Assembly (NCBI GenBank): GCA_016786565.1 | Contig: JAEUVY010000082.1 | Span: 1 to 50,395 of the forward strand | Direction: 5' to 3' | DNA from: Flavipsychrobacter sp. | Lineage (GTDB): Bacteria; Bacteroidota; Bacteroidia; Chitinophagales; Chitinophagaceae | Length of the DNA: 50,395 nt | Shown here: one piece after another, positions 8,369 to 17,990 of the stretch | Layout of the letters: each line of letters begins with the position of its first letter | How positions within the stretch are numbered: position 1 is the stretch's first letter | Notes under the pieces: model-generated | Databases searched by the model: none | Told to the model about the DNA's origin: nothing | Seen by the model: only the letters and a program-made list of their open reading frames with translations | Made by a program: the position numbers and the translations under genes

Positions 8369-9345
8369 CTACCACTAAAATAAGAGCGGGTATTGCAGGT
8401 GCCGCCGGATATACCGGAGGGGAAATGCTGCGCCTGCTGCTGAACCACCCAAATGTGGAGATTGCATTCGCGCAAAGCCGAAGCAATGCAGGAAATGCCG
8501 TAAGCACCATACATACCGACCTTGCCGGAGAAACTGACCTATGTTTCACATCCACAGCGGGCCACGACATTGATGTGTTGTTCCTGTGCCTTGGCCATGG
8601 CGAAAGCAATACCTATCTGGCCGACAACCCGGACATTAAGGCTCGGATCATTGATCTGTCGCAGGACTTCCGCCTGGAAGAGAACGCGAGCCAGAATAGC
8701 AGAAACTTCATATACGGACTACCGGAACTGAACAAAGAAAAAATTGCAACCGCAACGGCCATAGCCAATCCGGGTTGTTTTGCAACGGCTATACAACTGG
8801 CGCTGCTGCCACTTGCTGCTGCCGGCATGCTGAACGAAGTACACACCACCGGTATAACTGGCGCGACCGGAGCAGGACAAAAGCTGCAGGCTACATCGCA
8901 CTTTACGTGGCGGGCGAACAATATATCGGCCTATAAAAGCCTTACTCATCAGCATCTGGCAGAGATAAACTGTTCAATAAACAATCTGCAGCAGGAAGCA
9001 CCACGCATCAACTTCATCCCATGGCGGGGCGACTTCACTCGAGGTATATATGTATCGGCCTACACAGAAAGTAAAATAGATCTGGAGGACGCTTACAGTC
9101 TGTACGGAAAGTACTACCAGGATGCACCGTTTACGATAGTAAGCAGAAACATGATAGACCTGAAGCAAGTGGTGAATACCAATAAATGCCTCATTCACCT
9201 GGAACGCGCGGGAGAGCACCTGATCATTCACTCGGCTATCGACAACCTGCTAAAAGGCGCATCGGGTCAGGCGGTTGAGAATATGAATATAATGTTCGGA
9301 CTACCACAAACGGCCGGCCTGAAACTAAAAGCATCATCATTTTAA
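8365..9345 (+). CDS. argC: N-acyl-gamma-glutamyl-phosphate reductase
   Basis: 326 residues. Gly-Ala-Ala-Gly-Tyr-Thr-Gly-Gly-Glu (12-20) is the NADP-binding start, and the catalytic cysteine is Cys138 in Asn-Pro-Gly-Cys-Phe-Ala-Thr. It reduces N-acylglutamyl phosphate to the semialdehyde. The acyl group may be acetyl or succinyl, given the ArgF' specificity residue downstream. ATGA overlap with argG; argD follows after 9 bp. Confidence 0.95.
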   Translation: MTTTKIRAGIAGAAGYTGGEMLRLLLNHPNVEIAFAQSRSNAGNAVSTIHTDLAGETDLCFTSTAGHDIDVLFLCLGHGESNTYLADNPDIKARIIDLSQDFRLEENASQNSRNFIYGLPELNKEKIATATAIANPGCFATAIQLALLPLAAAGMLNEVHTTGITGATGAGQKLQATSHFTWRANNISAYKSLTHQHLAEINCSINNLQQEAPRINFIPWRGDFTRGIYVSAYTESKIDLEDAYSLYGKYYQDAPFTIVSRNMIDLKQVVNTNKCLIHLERAGEHLIIHSAIDNLLKGASGQAVENMNIMFGLPQTAGLKLKASSF

Positions 9346-9354
9346 AAGAAGAAC

Positions 9355-10509
9355 ATGAAATTATTCGACGTATATCCGCTGAACGACATCACCATAACAA
9401 AGGGTGCGGGATCCTATGTATGGGACGCTGAGGGGCAAAAATATCTGGACCTGTATGGCGGCCATGCGGTCATTTCCATAGGCCACACCCACCCGCACTA
9501 TGTGCAACGCATAAAGGAACAACTGGGCCGTATAGGCTTTTACTCCAACTCGGTACACATACCGCAGCAGGAAGAACTGGCCTGGAAACTGGGTCAGGTG
9601 TCGGGTAAAAATAACTATCAATTGTTTCTGTGCAACTCGGGTGCCGAAGCAAATGAAAATGCCATGAAACTGGCCTCGTTCCATACCGGCAGGAAGAAGA
9701 TAGCGGCATTCTCAAAAGGATTTCACGGGCGCACATCGCTTGCCGTAGCTGCAACCGATAACGCCAATATAGCAGCACCGGTCAACGAAACAGACAACAT
9801 ATCGTTCCTTCCTTTCAACGACTGTGACGCGCTCACAGAACATTTTCAGCGTCATGGAAACGATATAGCCGGTGTCATAGTTGAGAGCATTCAGGGAGTA
9901 GGTGGCATTAATGTGGCAACACAGGAATTCCTGACCACCATCCGCACCCTGTGCGACGAGTACGGGACAGTGTGCATTGCCGATGAAGTGCAATGCGGCT
10001 ATGGACGAACCGGATCGTTCTATGCATTCGACCAATCGGGCTTGCAAGCCGACATCTACACCATGGCGAAAGGCATGGGAAATGGATTCCCGATAGGCGG
10101 CATCGCTATTGCGCCGCACATAAAACCAAAATACGGTATGCTGGGCACAACATTTGGCGGCAATCACCTTGCCTGCGCTGCCGCCCTTGCCGTGCTGGAG
10201 GTGATAGAATCGGACAAACTGATAGCGAAAGCAAGCACCACGGGTGCCTACCTCGCCAATGGACTAAAGACCATAGATGCCATTTCAGGCATAAGGGGCA
10301 AGGGACTTATGATAGGGTTCGATGTGCCGCCATCGCAGAGAGATCTGAGAAACAACCTGCTGCATAAACACCACATCTTCACGGGTGAGGCCAAACCAAA
10401 CGTGATACGACTGCTACCCGCGCTCAACCTTTCGAGGGCCGATGCCGACCACTTCCTGCAGGCGATGAAAACTGCCATTTTCGAACTGACCACCGCAACC
10501 GCCAACTAA
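9355..10509 (+). CDS. argD: N-acylornithine aminotransferase, class III
   Basis: 384 residues, a PLP-dependent class III aminotransferase. Visible are Asn-Ser-Gly-Ala-Glu-Ala-Asn (94-100), Phe-His-Gly-Arg (123-126), Asp-Glu-Val-Gln-Cys-Gly-Tyr-Gly-Arg-Thr-Gly (210-220) and the PLP lysine Lys239 in Met-Ala-Lys-Gly-Met-Gly-Asn-Gly. It converts N-acylglutamate semialdehyde to N-acylornithine. The stop TAA overlaps the next ATG by one base. Confidence 0.93.
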   Translation: MKLFDVYPLNDITITKGAGSYVWDAEGQKYLDLYGGHAVISIGHTHPHYVQRIKEQLGRIGFYSNSVHIPQQEELAWKLGQVSGKNNYQLFLCNSGAEANENAMKLASFHTGRKKIAAFSKGFHGRTSLAVAATDNANIAAPVNETDNISFLPFNDCDALTEHFQRHGNDIAGVIVESIQGVGGINVATQEFLTTIRTLCDEYGTVCIADEVQCGYGRTGSFYAFDQSGLQADIYTMAKGMGNGFPIGGIAIAPHIKPKYGMLGTTFGGNHLACAAALAVLEVIESDKLIAKASTTGAYLANGLKTIDAISGIRGKGLMIGFDVPPSQRDLRNNLLHKHHIFTGEAKPNVIRLLPALNLSRADADHFLQAMKTAIFELTTATAN

Positions 10510-11465
10510 TGAATCACTTCACATCCGCACACGACGTAACCGATATAGACCACCTCATAGAGCGCACGCTGGCGTTTAAAGCGAACAGGTACACCACAGG
10601 CACTGAGGGCAGGGGCAAGCGCCTTGGCCTGCTGTTCCTGAACCCGAGCATGCGCACCCGCATCAGCACACAGATAGCCGCCGAAAACCTTGGGATGCAT
10701 ACTATTGTCTTTAACATAGACAAAGAAGGATGGCAACTGGAACTTACGGATGGAGCGATTATGAACGGCACAAGTGTAGAACACATAAAGGATGCCGCAC
10801 CGGTGCTGGGCAGCTACTTCGACATTATAGGCGTGCGCACCTTCCCAACCCTGGCCAACCGGGATGCTGATAACAACGAAGAGTTGATAAACGCACTGAA
10901 GAAGTACGCGGGTGTGCCGATCCTCAGCCTGGAAAGCACGACCGTGCATCCGTTGCAAAGTCTTACAGATCTGGCAACGATCGCCGAAACCCACACAATG
11001 AAGACAAGACCTCGTGTAGTGTTACTGTGGGCGCCACACGTGAAGCCACTGCCTCAATGTGTACCGAACTCTTTCGCTGAGTGGGTGACAAAATGGGACA
11101 AAGCAGATCTGATCATTGCCAATCCGCAGGGCTATGACCTGAACGATAAATACACAAAGGGTGCAACACAACTCCACAACCCGGAAAACGCGCTGAGAGA
11201 TGCCGATTTTGTGTACGTAAAAAACTGGAGCGCCTACAACGACTATGGAACACTACCTGCGGTGTCAGGGGACTGGCTACTGAACGAGGAACTGATGAAG
11301 CTTACAAACAACGCGCGTGTGATGCACTGCCTGCCGGTGAGAAGGAATGTGGAACTGTCTGACGAAATTCTGGATAGCCCCAACAGTCTGGTGACACAAC
11401 AGGCATCCAACAGAGTATGGGCTGCACAGGCAGTGTTATCGGAACTATTAAAACAAACAAAATGA
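10509..11465 (+). CDS. argF': N-acylornithine carbamoyltransferase, probably N-succinyl type
   Basis: 318 residues of the AOTCase/SOTCase family, distinct from ordinary ArgF. The carbamoyl-phosphate motif Ser-Met-Arg-Thr-Arg is at 47-51, His-Pro-Leu-Gln at about 147-150 and His-Cys-Leu-Pro-Val-Arg-Arg near 274-280. The specificity position (Glu92 in Xanthomonas AOTCase, Pro90 in Bacteroides SOTCase) is Val90, in Gly-Thr-Ser-Val90-Glu-His. Published mutagenesis reports that Val, Ser or Pro here favours succinylornithine. It would make N-succinylcitrulline. It overlaps argB as ATGA. Confidence 0.9.
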   Translation: MNHFTSAHDVTDIDHLIERTLAFKANRYTTGTEGRGKRLGLLFLNPSMRTRISTQIAAENLGMHTIVFNIDKEGWQLELTDGAIMNGTSVEHIKDAAPVLGSYFDIIGVRTFPTLANRDADNNEELINALKKYAGVPILSLESTTVHPLQSLTDLATIAETHTMKTRPRVVLLWAPHVKPLPQCVPNSFAEWVTKWDKADLIIANPQGYDLNDKYTKGATQLHNPENALRDADFVYVKNWSAYNDYGTLPAVSGDWLLNEELMKLTNNARVMHCLPVRRNVELSDEILDSPNSLVTQQASNRVWAAQAVLSELLKQTK

Positions 11466-12250
11466 CCACACTGAACATTGTAAAAATAGGCGGAAACGTC
11501 ATTGACAACCCGGACGCATTGATCAAATTCCTCAGGACATTTGCCTCCATACCCGGCTCAAAGATACTGGTGCATGGCGGAGGGAAAATAGCAACGGAGG
11601 TAGGGAACAGAATGGGTATCGAGTCTATCTACAATGAAGGGCGCCGCACAACCGACCAACCCACACTGGACCTGGTGACAATGGTATATGCTGGTCTGAT
11701 AAACAAGACAATTGTAGCCAAGTTACAAAGTATGAGGTGCAACGCCATAGGCCTGTCGGGGGCAGATGGAAATGTGATACAGGCGAGCAAACGACCGGTC
11801 GCCAGTATAGACTACGGCTATGTGGGCGACATTCATGGCACAGGTATCAACACGAAAACCATCAGCAGTCTGATAGAAGCCGGACTGACACCTGTGTTCT
11901 GCGCCATTACGCATGACGGAAACGGCACGCTACTGAATACTAATGCCGACACAATAGCCAATGAATTGGCTGCCGCCATGGCAACAACCACCACTACCCG
12001 ACTGATCTACTGCTTTGAAAAGAAGGGACTACTGGCCGACATAGCCGACGAAACATCTGTGATAAGGCAGATAACACCCGCGAACCACGCGCAATTAATT
12101 GAAACCGGCACTGTATCCGGCGGAATGATACCGAAGATAGAAAATGCGATGAAGGCCATAAGCAACGGAGTGAGCAGTGTAGCAATAGGACATGCTGACG
12201 ACCTGATGCAACTCATTGACGGAACAGCAGGCACACAAATAACACAGTAA
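11462..12250 (+). CDS. argB: N-acylglutamate kinase
   Basis: 262 residues from the ATG at 11462, which overlaps the argF' stop; the frame stays open upstream but only inside argF'. Amino-acid kinase fold with Lys-Ile-Gly-Gly-Asn (8-12), His-Gly-Gly-Gly-Lys and Asn-Thr-Asn-Ala-Asp-Thr-Ile-Ala-Asn-Glu. It phosphorylates N-acylglutamate, the second pathway step. Whether it accepts the succinyl form is not visible. argE starts 2 bp after the stop. Confidence 0.93.
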   Translation: MTTLNIVKIGGNVIDNPDALIKFLRTFASIPGSKILVHGGGKIATEVGNRMGIESIYNEGRRTTDQPTLDLVTMVYAGLINKTIVAKLQSMRCNAIGLSGADGNVIQASKRPVASIDYGYVGDIHGTGINTKTISSLIEAGLTPVFCAITHDGNGTLLNTNADTIANELAAAMATTTTTRLIYCFEKKGLLADIADETSVIRQITPANHAQLIETGTVSGGMIPKIENAMKAISNGVSSVAIGHADDLMQLIDGTAGTQITQ

Positions 12251-12251
12251 G

Positions 12252-13310
12252 ATGAACAAAGAACTTCATGACGACGCCATACAACTGCTGCAACAACTGA
12301 TAGCGATACCATCCTTCAGCAAGGAAGAGCACGGAACTGCGCTACTGATACAGAACTATCTGCAACAGAAGGGAATCACGCCTCAAAGGCTGATGAACAA
12401 TGTATGGGCTACCAATACCCACTTCAACCCCAAACGCCCTACACTGCTGCTCAACTCGCATCACGACACCGTGAAGCCGAACAGCGGCTATACCCTCGGG
12501 GCATTTCAGCCAACCATTGCCGACGACCGCCTGTATGGCCTGGGAAGCAATGACGCGGGCGGATGCGTTGTAGCGCTACTTACGGCATTCCTGGCCTTCC
12601 ACGACCGCACCGACCTGAAATACAACCTTGTATTTGCAGCCAGTGCTGAGGAAGAAATATCGGGCCCGCACGGCATAGAAGCGCTGTTGCCTGTATTGCC
12701 GCCCATAGACTGCGCAATTGTAGGCGAACCCACGGGGCTGCAAATGGCTGTGGCCGAAAAAGGTCTATTGGTCATAGACTGTACTGCCTATGGCGTGGCC
12801 GGTCATGCGGCACGGGAAGAAGGAGAGAATGCGCTGTACAAGGCACTTGAAGACATACAATGGTTCCGCTCATTCAGTTTCCCGAAAACATCCGATCTTC
12901 TGGGACCGGCAAAAATGAGCGTCACAATGATAAACAGCGGCGTGCAACACAACGTAGTCCCTGACAGATGCACCTTCACGGTTGACATAAGACTGAATGA
13001 ATGTTATACACACGAAGAAGTGCTGGAGATCATAGCACAGCACGTATCGTGTGAAGTGACACCAAGAAGCAAACGCCTGAAGTCGACCGGCATAAGCGCC
13101 GACCACCCGCTTGTTATAGCCGGCAATAAGGCCGGAGCAAAACCATTCGGATCATCAACCATGTCAGACAAGGCATTGATGCCATTCCCTGCGTTGAAGA
13201 TAGGTCCGGGCGAGAGCGCGCGTAGCCACATGGCCGACGAATATATCCTTCTCTCAGAAGTAGCATCGGGCATCGACACATACATTAACCTCCTCAACAA
13301 CCTACTATGA
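12252..13310 (+). CDS. argE: M20 deacylase, N-acylcitrulline/ornithine deacetylase-like
   Basis: 352 residues of the M20/ArgE-DapE metallohydrolase family. Metal-site segments are Ser-His-His-Asp-Thr-Val-Lys (about 74-80), Gly-Ser-Asn-Asp-Ala-Gly-Gly and the catalytic Glu-Glu pair in Ala-Glu-Glu-Glu-Ile, followed by Gly-Glu-Pro-Thr-Gly. In an AOTCase/SOTCase operon it should remove the acyl group from N-acylcitrulline rather than N-acetylornithine; with Val90 in ArgF' the likely substrate is N-succinylcitrulline. It overlaps argH by 4 bases. Confidence 0.9.
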   Translation: MNKELHDDAIQLLQQLIAIPSFSKEEHGTALLIQNYLQQKGITPQRLMNNVWATNTHFNPKRPTLLLNSHHDTVKPNSGYTLGAFQPTIADDRLYGLGSNDAGGCVVALLTAFLAFHDRTDLKYNLVFAASAEEEISGPHGIEALLPVLPPIDCAIVGEPTGLQMAVAEKGLLVIDCTAYGVAGHAAREEGENALYKALEDIQWFRSFSFPKTSDLLGPAKMSVTMINSGVQHNVVPDRCTFTVDIRLNECYTHEEVLEIIAQHVSCEVTPRSKRLKSTGISADHPLVIAGNKAGAKPFGSSTMSDKALMPFPALKIGPGESARSHMADEYILLSEVASGIDTYINLLNNLL

Positions 13311-14602
13311 AACTCTGGCAAAAAGACGCTACCAACACATCGCAGCAAATAGTTGACTTTACAGTTGGAAACGACAGGCAATTTGACCTACTGCTGGCCC
13401 AGCACGATGTAAAGGGATCTCTGGCACATGCAGCCATGTTATGCGCCACAGGCATCATCTCCGAAGCAGACCATGGCACCATCGAGCATACCCTTCATGA
13501 CATCCTGAACGACATACAGAACGGCACCTTCAGCATTGACGAAAAACAGGAGGACATTCACTCACAGATAGAGAGTATGCTGGTGGAACGAATAGGCAAT
13601 TCCGGGAAATCGATCCACACCGGTCGCAGCCGAAACGACCAGGTGGCCGTAGACATAAAGCTATTCCTCAAGGCCGAGATCAAGGAAATTAAAGACCTTG
13701 CAATAACCTTGTTTCAAACCCTGCAGTCGCTGAGCAACAGATATGCCCATGTGCTGATGCCGGGCTACACGCACATGCAGGTAGCCATGCCGTCGTCATT
13801 CGGGTTGTGGTTCGGGGCCTACGCCGAGAGCCTTACCGACGACATGGAAATGCTGGCATCAGCGTGGGCGGTAGTAAACAAAAACCCGCTGGGCAGCGGC
13901 GCCGGTTACGGCTCCTCCTTCCCGTTGGATCGCAAGCTCACTACAAGCCTCCTGGGATTTGCCACACTGAACTATAATTCAATTTATGCGCAGATGACAC
14001 GCGGCAAGAGTGAGAAAATAACGGCCATGGCAATAGCTAACATTGCGGCAACTCTATCACGTCTCAGCACAGACCTGTGCCTGTATATGAATCAGAATTT
14101 CGGATTCATCACCTTTCCTTCGCACCTCACTACGGGCAGCAGCATCATGCCGCACAAGAAGAACCCCGATGTATTCGAACTCATTCGCGCCAAATGCAAC
14201 CGCATACAGGCAACACCCAATGAGCTCACCTTACTCACTACCAACCTACCATCAGGCTATCACCGCGACATGCAGTTGACAAAGGAAATACTCTTCCCTG
14301 CACTTAGCGAGCTAAAGAGCTGTATGGCAATGATGAACAGTATAATAGCGGAGATACAGGTAAATGAACACATCCTCGACGATGAAAAATACGTGTACCT
14401 ATTCACTGTAGAGAAGATCAACGAATTGGTGAACGCGGGCACTCCGTTCCGCGATGCATACAGGCAAGTAGGCAACAAGGTAGAGAACGGCACATTCAGC
14501 TACAGCGGCAAAGTGAGCCACACTCACGAGGGCAGCATCGGCAACCTATGCAATGAAGAGATAAAGGACATGATGGCTACTGTGGCCGCAAAAATATCCT
14601 GA
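13307..14602 (+). CDS. argH: Argininosuccinate lyase
   Basis: 431 residues. The fumarase/aspartase superfamily signature Gly-Ser-Ser-Ile-Met-Pro-His-Lys-Lys-Asn-Pro-Asp is near 279-290, and Thr-Gly-Arg-Ser-Arg-Asn-Asp-Gln is near 105-112. It splits argininosuccinate to arginine and fumarate. Last gene of the eight-gene operon; the DinB gene converges with a 5-bp gap and no obvious terminator. Confidence 0.95.
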   Translation: MKLWQKDATNTSQQIVDFTVGNDRQFDLLLAQHDVKGSLAHAAMLCATGIISEADHGTIEHTLHDILNDIQNGTFSIDEKQEDIHSQIESMLVERIGNSGKSIHTGRSRNDQVAVDIKLFLKAEIKEIKDLAITLFQTLQSLSNRYAHVLMPGYTHMQVAMPSSFGLWFGAYAESLTDDMEMLASAWAVVNKNPLGSGAGYGSSFPLDRKLTTSLLGFATLNYNSIYAQMTRGKSEKITAMAIANIAATLSRLSTDLCLYMNQNFGFITFPSHLTTGSSIMPHKKNPDVFELIRAKCNRIQATPNELTLLTTNLPSGYHRDMQLTKEILFPALSELKSCMAMMNSIIAEIQVNEHILDDEKYVYLFTVEKINELVNAGTPFRDAYRQVGNKVENGTFSYSGKVSHTHEGSIGNLCNEEIKDMMATVAAKIS

Positions 14603-14607
14603 GGACG

Positions 14608-15063
14608 CTATCGGCTACCCCACTCCCACAACCCATACAGTACCTTGGCGTCTATCTTATAGCCCGCTTGCTTCAGGCTTTGGGTGATCTGGCCTCGGTG
14701 GTGGCTCTCGTGCGATATCATATACCCCAGAAAGGCAGCAGGGTGAGGCTTAAACCCTTTCATCTTGCCCGCAGCGAGCGCTGCCTCCAACATAGCGGCA
14801 ATAGCATCTCCACTCTCGTTCAGGCGTTGCGTCAGTAAGTCACCGGTTAGGCGCTCCCCCTTCTCTATCTTAGTTTGCGAGGCAAACAGCGCCGGTGCTG
14901 ATACCTTTAGCCACATGAGGCGCACGTTGTGCATGTGCGCAAACTGTTCGGCAGCCTTTCGACCGCGGTCAATGCCAAGGTGTAGGGCCTCTTCGGTGAT
15001 GGCGGTGATCAGATAATTGTTGATGCGGTTATGTATCCGCCAGGTGTCTATAAGGTCGTTCAT
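14608..15063 (-). CDS. DinB-family four-helix protein
   Basis: 151 residues. The DinB/YfiT-type metal histidines are visible as His45 and the His118-Glu-Ser-His121-His122 cluster before Arg-Gly-Gln-Ile. Members are often thiol-dependent transferases (bacillithiol, mycothiol) or of unknown activity. It stands alone, convergent with argH and divergent from copA, so no pathway is suggested. Confidence 0.83.
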   Translation of the reverse strand: MNDLIDTWRIHNRINNYLITAITEEALHLGIDRGRKAAEQFAHMHNVRLMWLKVSAPALFASQTKIEKGERLTGDLLTQRLNESGDAIAAMLEAALAAGKMKGFKPHPAAFLGYMISHESHHRGQITQSLKQAGYKIDAKVLYGLWEWGSR

Positions 15064-15132
15064 GAGATAAATTTAAGAAAATGGATTCTGGTGAAATAGG
15101 TTCCGGCACCAAATATTGCAAATCAATGCAAC

Positions 15133-15172
15133 AATTGTGTAACACCTGTCAGCCCAACCCGAAGGACCTTTG
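15133..15172 (+). promoter_or_regulatory. copA promoter/operator, motif shared with the HMA chaperone gene
   Basis: AATTGTGTA at 15133-15141 and CTTTG at 15168-15172 are 35 bases apart start to start, exactly as upstream of the chaperone gene at 17741. The CTTTG would be part of a weak -7 element (GAccTTTG). GTGTAACAC inside it is itself palindromic. Confidence 0.45.
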
Positions 15173-15200
15173 CGTCAGAAATCATTGAAGAAAAAGCATC

Positions 15201-17648
15201 ATGAAAAATTCATATAGCTTAACGACATTACCACCTACCGAAACAGTTGACGAGGCGCAGATACAGGACATGTTGCTGCAACTGCCCGACATCAGCTCGG
15301 CATACATCTCCAACGGAGGCAAAAAAATAGCCATCACCACATCAGACCCGGCCCCGGCACTACAGGCGGCCGTGGCACTTTTAAGAAAAGCCCGCTTTAC
15401 CATAGACGCGACACGTGCCAATATGCCGGTCCTCAATATGTCCTGCGCCTCTTGTGCGGTAAGTACCGAAAGTATGCTGAAAAGCGTACCGGGTGTACTG
15501 GACGTGGCGGTAAACTACGCCAACGTCAGCGCGGCAATTGAATACCTGCCCGAAATAGCCCGCCCCGAAGACATGCGTAACACCCTGCAAGCCATAGGCT
15601 ACGACCTGATAATTACCACCGACGAAAAGAATGCCGAGAACCTTGAAGACATCAGAAACCAACACCTGCACAAACTGCGCGGCAACACCTATAGTGCCAT
15701 AGCCTTGTCCCTGCCATTGGCCACAATAGGTATGTTCTTTATGGACATACCTTATGCCAACTACATTATGTGGGCACTCTCCACACCCGTCCTCCTGTTG
15801 TTCGGGCGCCACTTCTTCACCGGGGCGTGGAACCAACTCCGCCACCGCACTGCCAACATGGACACCCTGGTGGCGCTTAGCACCGGTGTGGCCTACATCT
15901 ACAGTGTCTTTAATACGCTATTCCCCGATTTCTGGCACCGCCGCGGCCTGCATGCACACGTTTACTTTGAAGCTGCCGCCATAGTAATAACGTTTGTGAT
16001 GTTGGGAAAACTACTTGAGGAAAAAGCGAAAGGAAACACATCGTCGGCAATAAAAAAGCTAATGGGATTGCAACCTCGCACAGTCACCCGCATAATGCCG
16101 GACGGCACCATGACCGATACCCCCATAGCCGATGTGGCAATAGGAGATATACTTCTTGTGCGCCCCGGCGAAAAGATACCAGTTGACGGCAGCGTCACCA
16201 CCGGACATTCGTTTGTAGATGAAAGTATGATCACCGGCGAATCGCTTCCGGTAGAAAAACAGGAGAACAGCCCTGTCTTCGCAGGCACCATCAATCAAAA
16301 AGGAAGCCTGCAATTTGTGGCACAGAAAGTAGGCGCAGCAACTATGCTGGCGCAGATCATAAAAATGGTACAGGACGCCCAGGGCAGCAAGGCGCCGGTG
16401 CAAAAAATAGCCGACCGCATTGCAGGCATATTTGTACCTACCGTCCTCGTTTTGGCCATACTTACCCTGCTGGCATGGACACTCCTTGGGGGCGACGAGG
16501 GCTTCACCCGCGGCATTATGGCCATGGTAACCGTATTGGTCATTGCCTGCCCCTGCGCACTGGGCCTGGCCACACCAACAGCCATAATGGTGGGCGTAGG
16601 CAAGGCAGCCGAGCAGGGCATACTGATAAGGGATGCCGAGAGTCTGGAAATTGCCCGCAAAGTAACGGACGTTGTGCTGGACAAAACCGGCACCATCACC
16701 GAAGGCAAACCCTCTGTCACCGACATCTTCCAAACAAAAGAACAGAGTGACCTCACGAACATATTAGTATCATTAGAAAAAATGTCGGAACACCCGCTTG
16801 CCGATGCCATCGTAGCACACTTCCTGGCAGCCGCTACGGTTCCGGTATCAGAATTCGTAAGCATTACGGGTGCGGGCGTTAAAGGCACAGTTACCGGTGT
16901 TACGTACTATGTAGGTAACAAACGCCTGCTCAATGAAAACAACATACCAGTTTCGCAGGAGTTAACCCAGCGCGCGAACCAATGGATAGCCGAAGCAAAG
17001 ACAGTGGTCTATTTCGCGTCCTCGTCTGAAGTATTGGCTATCCTAGCCATCGCAGACGCGGTAAAAGCCACCTCGGCACAAGCCATCAAATCGCTACAGG
17101 AAGCAGGCATAACAGTACACATGCTCACGGGCGACAACCCTGCCACCGCAGGCGCCATTGCAGCGCAGGTGGTCATAACAAAATATCGCGCCGAAATGTT
17201 GCCTGCAGAGAAAGCAAATTACATAAAAGAACTACAGGCCGCGGGCCGCATTGTAGCCATGGTCGGCGATGGCATCAACGACAGCAATGCGCTGGCTCTT
17301 GCCGATGTGAGCATGGCTATGGGAAAAGGATCGGATATAGCTATGGACGTAGCGCGCATGACGATCATCTCATCCGACCTCAACCGGATACACGACGCCA
17401 TAAAGATCTCAAAAGACACGGTATCCGCTATCAGACAGAATCTCTTCTGGGCGTTCATTTACAACATCATCGGCATACCCGTTGCGGCTGGCGTGCTGTA
17501 TCCTATAAACGGATTTCTGCTCGACCCCATGATAGCAGGTGGCGCCATGGCACTGAGTTCAGTGAGCGTAGTGGGCAACAGTCTGCGGTTGAAGCTGAAA
17601 AAACACGGCCCTTCAGCACCAACACCACAATTAGCGAAAAGAGTATAA
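15201..17648 (+). CDS. copA: Copper-translocating P1B-type ATPase
   Basis: 815 residues. An N-terminal HMA-like domain (about 5-72) lacks its CxxC; a second one carries Met-Ser-Cys82-Ala-Ser-Cys85. Then come membrane helices, the Thr-Gly-Glu-Ser-Leu-Pro actuator loop, the transport site Cys450-Pro-Cys452, phosphorylation Asp494 in Asp-Lys-Thr-Gly-Thr, His-Pro-Leu-Ala and Gly-Asp-Gly-Ile-Asn-Asp. CPC marks a Cu(I) exporter of the inner membrane. First gene of a copper cluster, so copper induction is likely. Confidence 0.95.
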   Translation: MKNSYSLTTLPPTETVDEAQIQDMLLQLPDISSAYISNGGKKIAITTSDPAPALQAAVALLRKARFTIDATRANMPVLNMSCASCAVSTESMLKSVPGVLDVAVNYANVSAAIEYLPEIARPEDMRNTLQAIGYDLIITTDEKNAENLEDIRNQHLHKLRGNTYSAIALSLPLATIGMFFMDIPYANYIMWALSTPVLLLFGRHFFTGAWNQLRHRTANMDTLVALSTGVAYIYSVFNTLFPDFWHRRGLHAHVYFEAAAIVITFVMLGKLLEEKAKGNTSSAIKKLMGLQPRTVTRIMPDGTMTDTPIADVAIGDILLVRPGEKIPVDGSVTTGHSFVDESMITGESLPVEKQENSPVFAGTINQKGSLQFVAQKVGAATMLAQIIKMVQDAQGSKAPVQKIADRIAGIFVPTVLVLAILTLLAWTLLGGDEGFTRGIMAMVTVLVIACPCALGLATPTAIMVGVGKAAEQGILIRDAESLEIARKVTDVVLDKTGTITEGKPSVTDIFQTKEQSDLTNILVSLEKMSEHPLADAIVAHFLAAATVPVSEFVSITGAGVKGTVTGVTYYVGNKRLLNENNIPVSQELTQRANQWIAEAKTVVYFASSSEVLAILAIADAVKATSAQAIKSLQEAGITVHMLTGDNPATAGAIAAQVVITKYRAEMLPAEKANYIKELQAAGRIVAMVGDGINDSNALALADVSMAMGKGSDIAMDVARMTIISSDLNRIHDAIKISKDTVSAIRQNLFWAFIYNIIGIPVAAGVLYPINGFLLDPMIAGGAMALSSVSVVGNSLRLKLKKHGPSAPTPQLAKRV

Positions 17649-17659
17649 ATCATAACCAT

Positions 17660-17699
17660 AATTGTGTAGTAACGACCGATACAACACTACCGAACTTTG
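17660..17699 (+). promoter_or_regulatory. Promoter/operator of the HMA chaperone gene, matches copA motif
   Basis: AATTGTGTA at 17660-17668 and CTTTG at 17695-17699 repeat the copA upstream layout with identical 35-base spacing, while the bases between differ. This suggests a common regulator or a shared extended promoter. Confidence 0.45.
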
Positions 17700-17740
17700 T
17701 ATCAAAGATCAAATATCATAAACATTCAAAACCAAAAGCA

Positions 17741-17953
17741 ATGAGCACTTTAAAATTCAAAACAACGATCAAATGTAACGGCTGCCAGACAAAGGCTACT
17801 CCCTTCCTCAATGAAATAGTGGGCGAAAACAACTGGCATGTGGACCAGCAACACCCCGACCGCATACTGACTGTAACCGTGACCGAAGCTACCGAAGCCC
17901 AGGTGATAGAAGCAGTAAAACAGGCCGGGTACAATGCCACTCCCATCAGCTGA
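17741..17953 (+). CDS. HMA-domain copper chaperone
   Basis: 70 residues, one heavy-metal-associated domain with Cys12-Asn-Gly-Cys15 in the first loop, beta-alpha-beta layout and a C-terminal Gly-Tyr-Asn-Ala. It is the CopZ size and should hand Cu(I) to the CopA ATPase encoded just upstream. Lys before the first Cys and Gln after the second differ from the usual Met-x-Cys-x-x-Cys, so affinity may differ. It has its own promoter-like motif. Confidence 0.88.
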   Translation: MSTLKFKTTIKCNGCQTKATPFLNEIVGENNWHVDQQHPDRILTVTVTEATEAQVIEAVKQAGYNATPIS

Positions 17954-17990
17954 TCGAAAAAACAAATTTTAACCTCAAAAATCAAACAAT

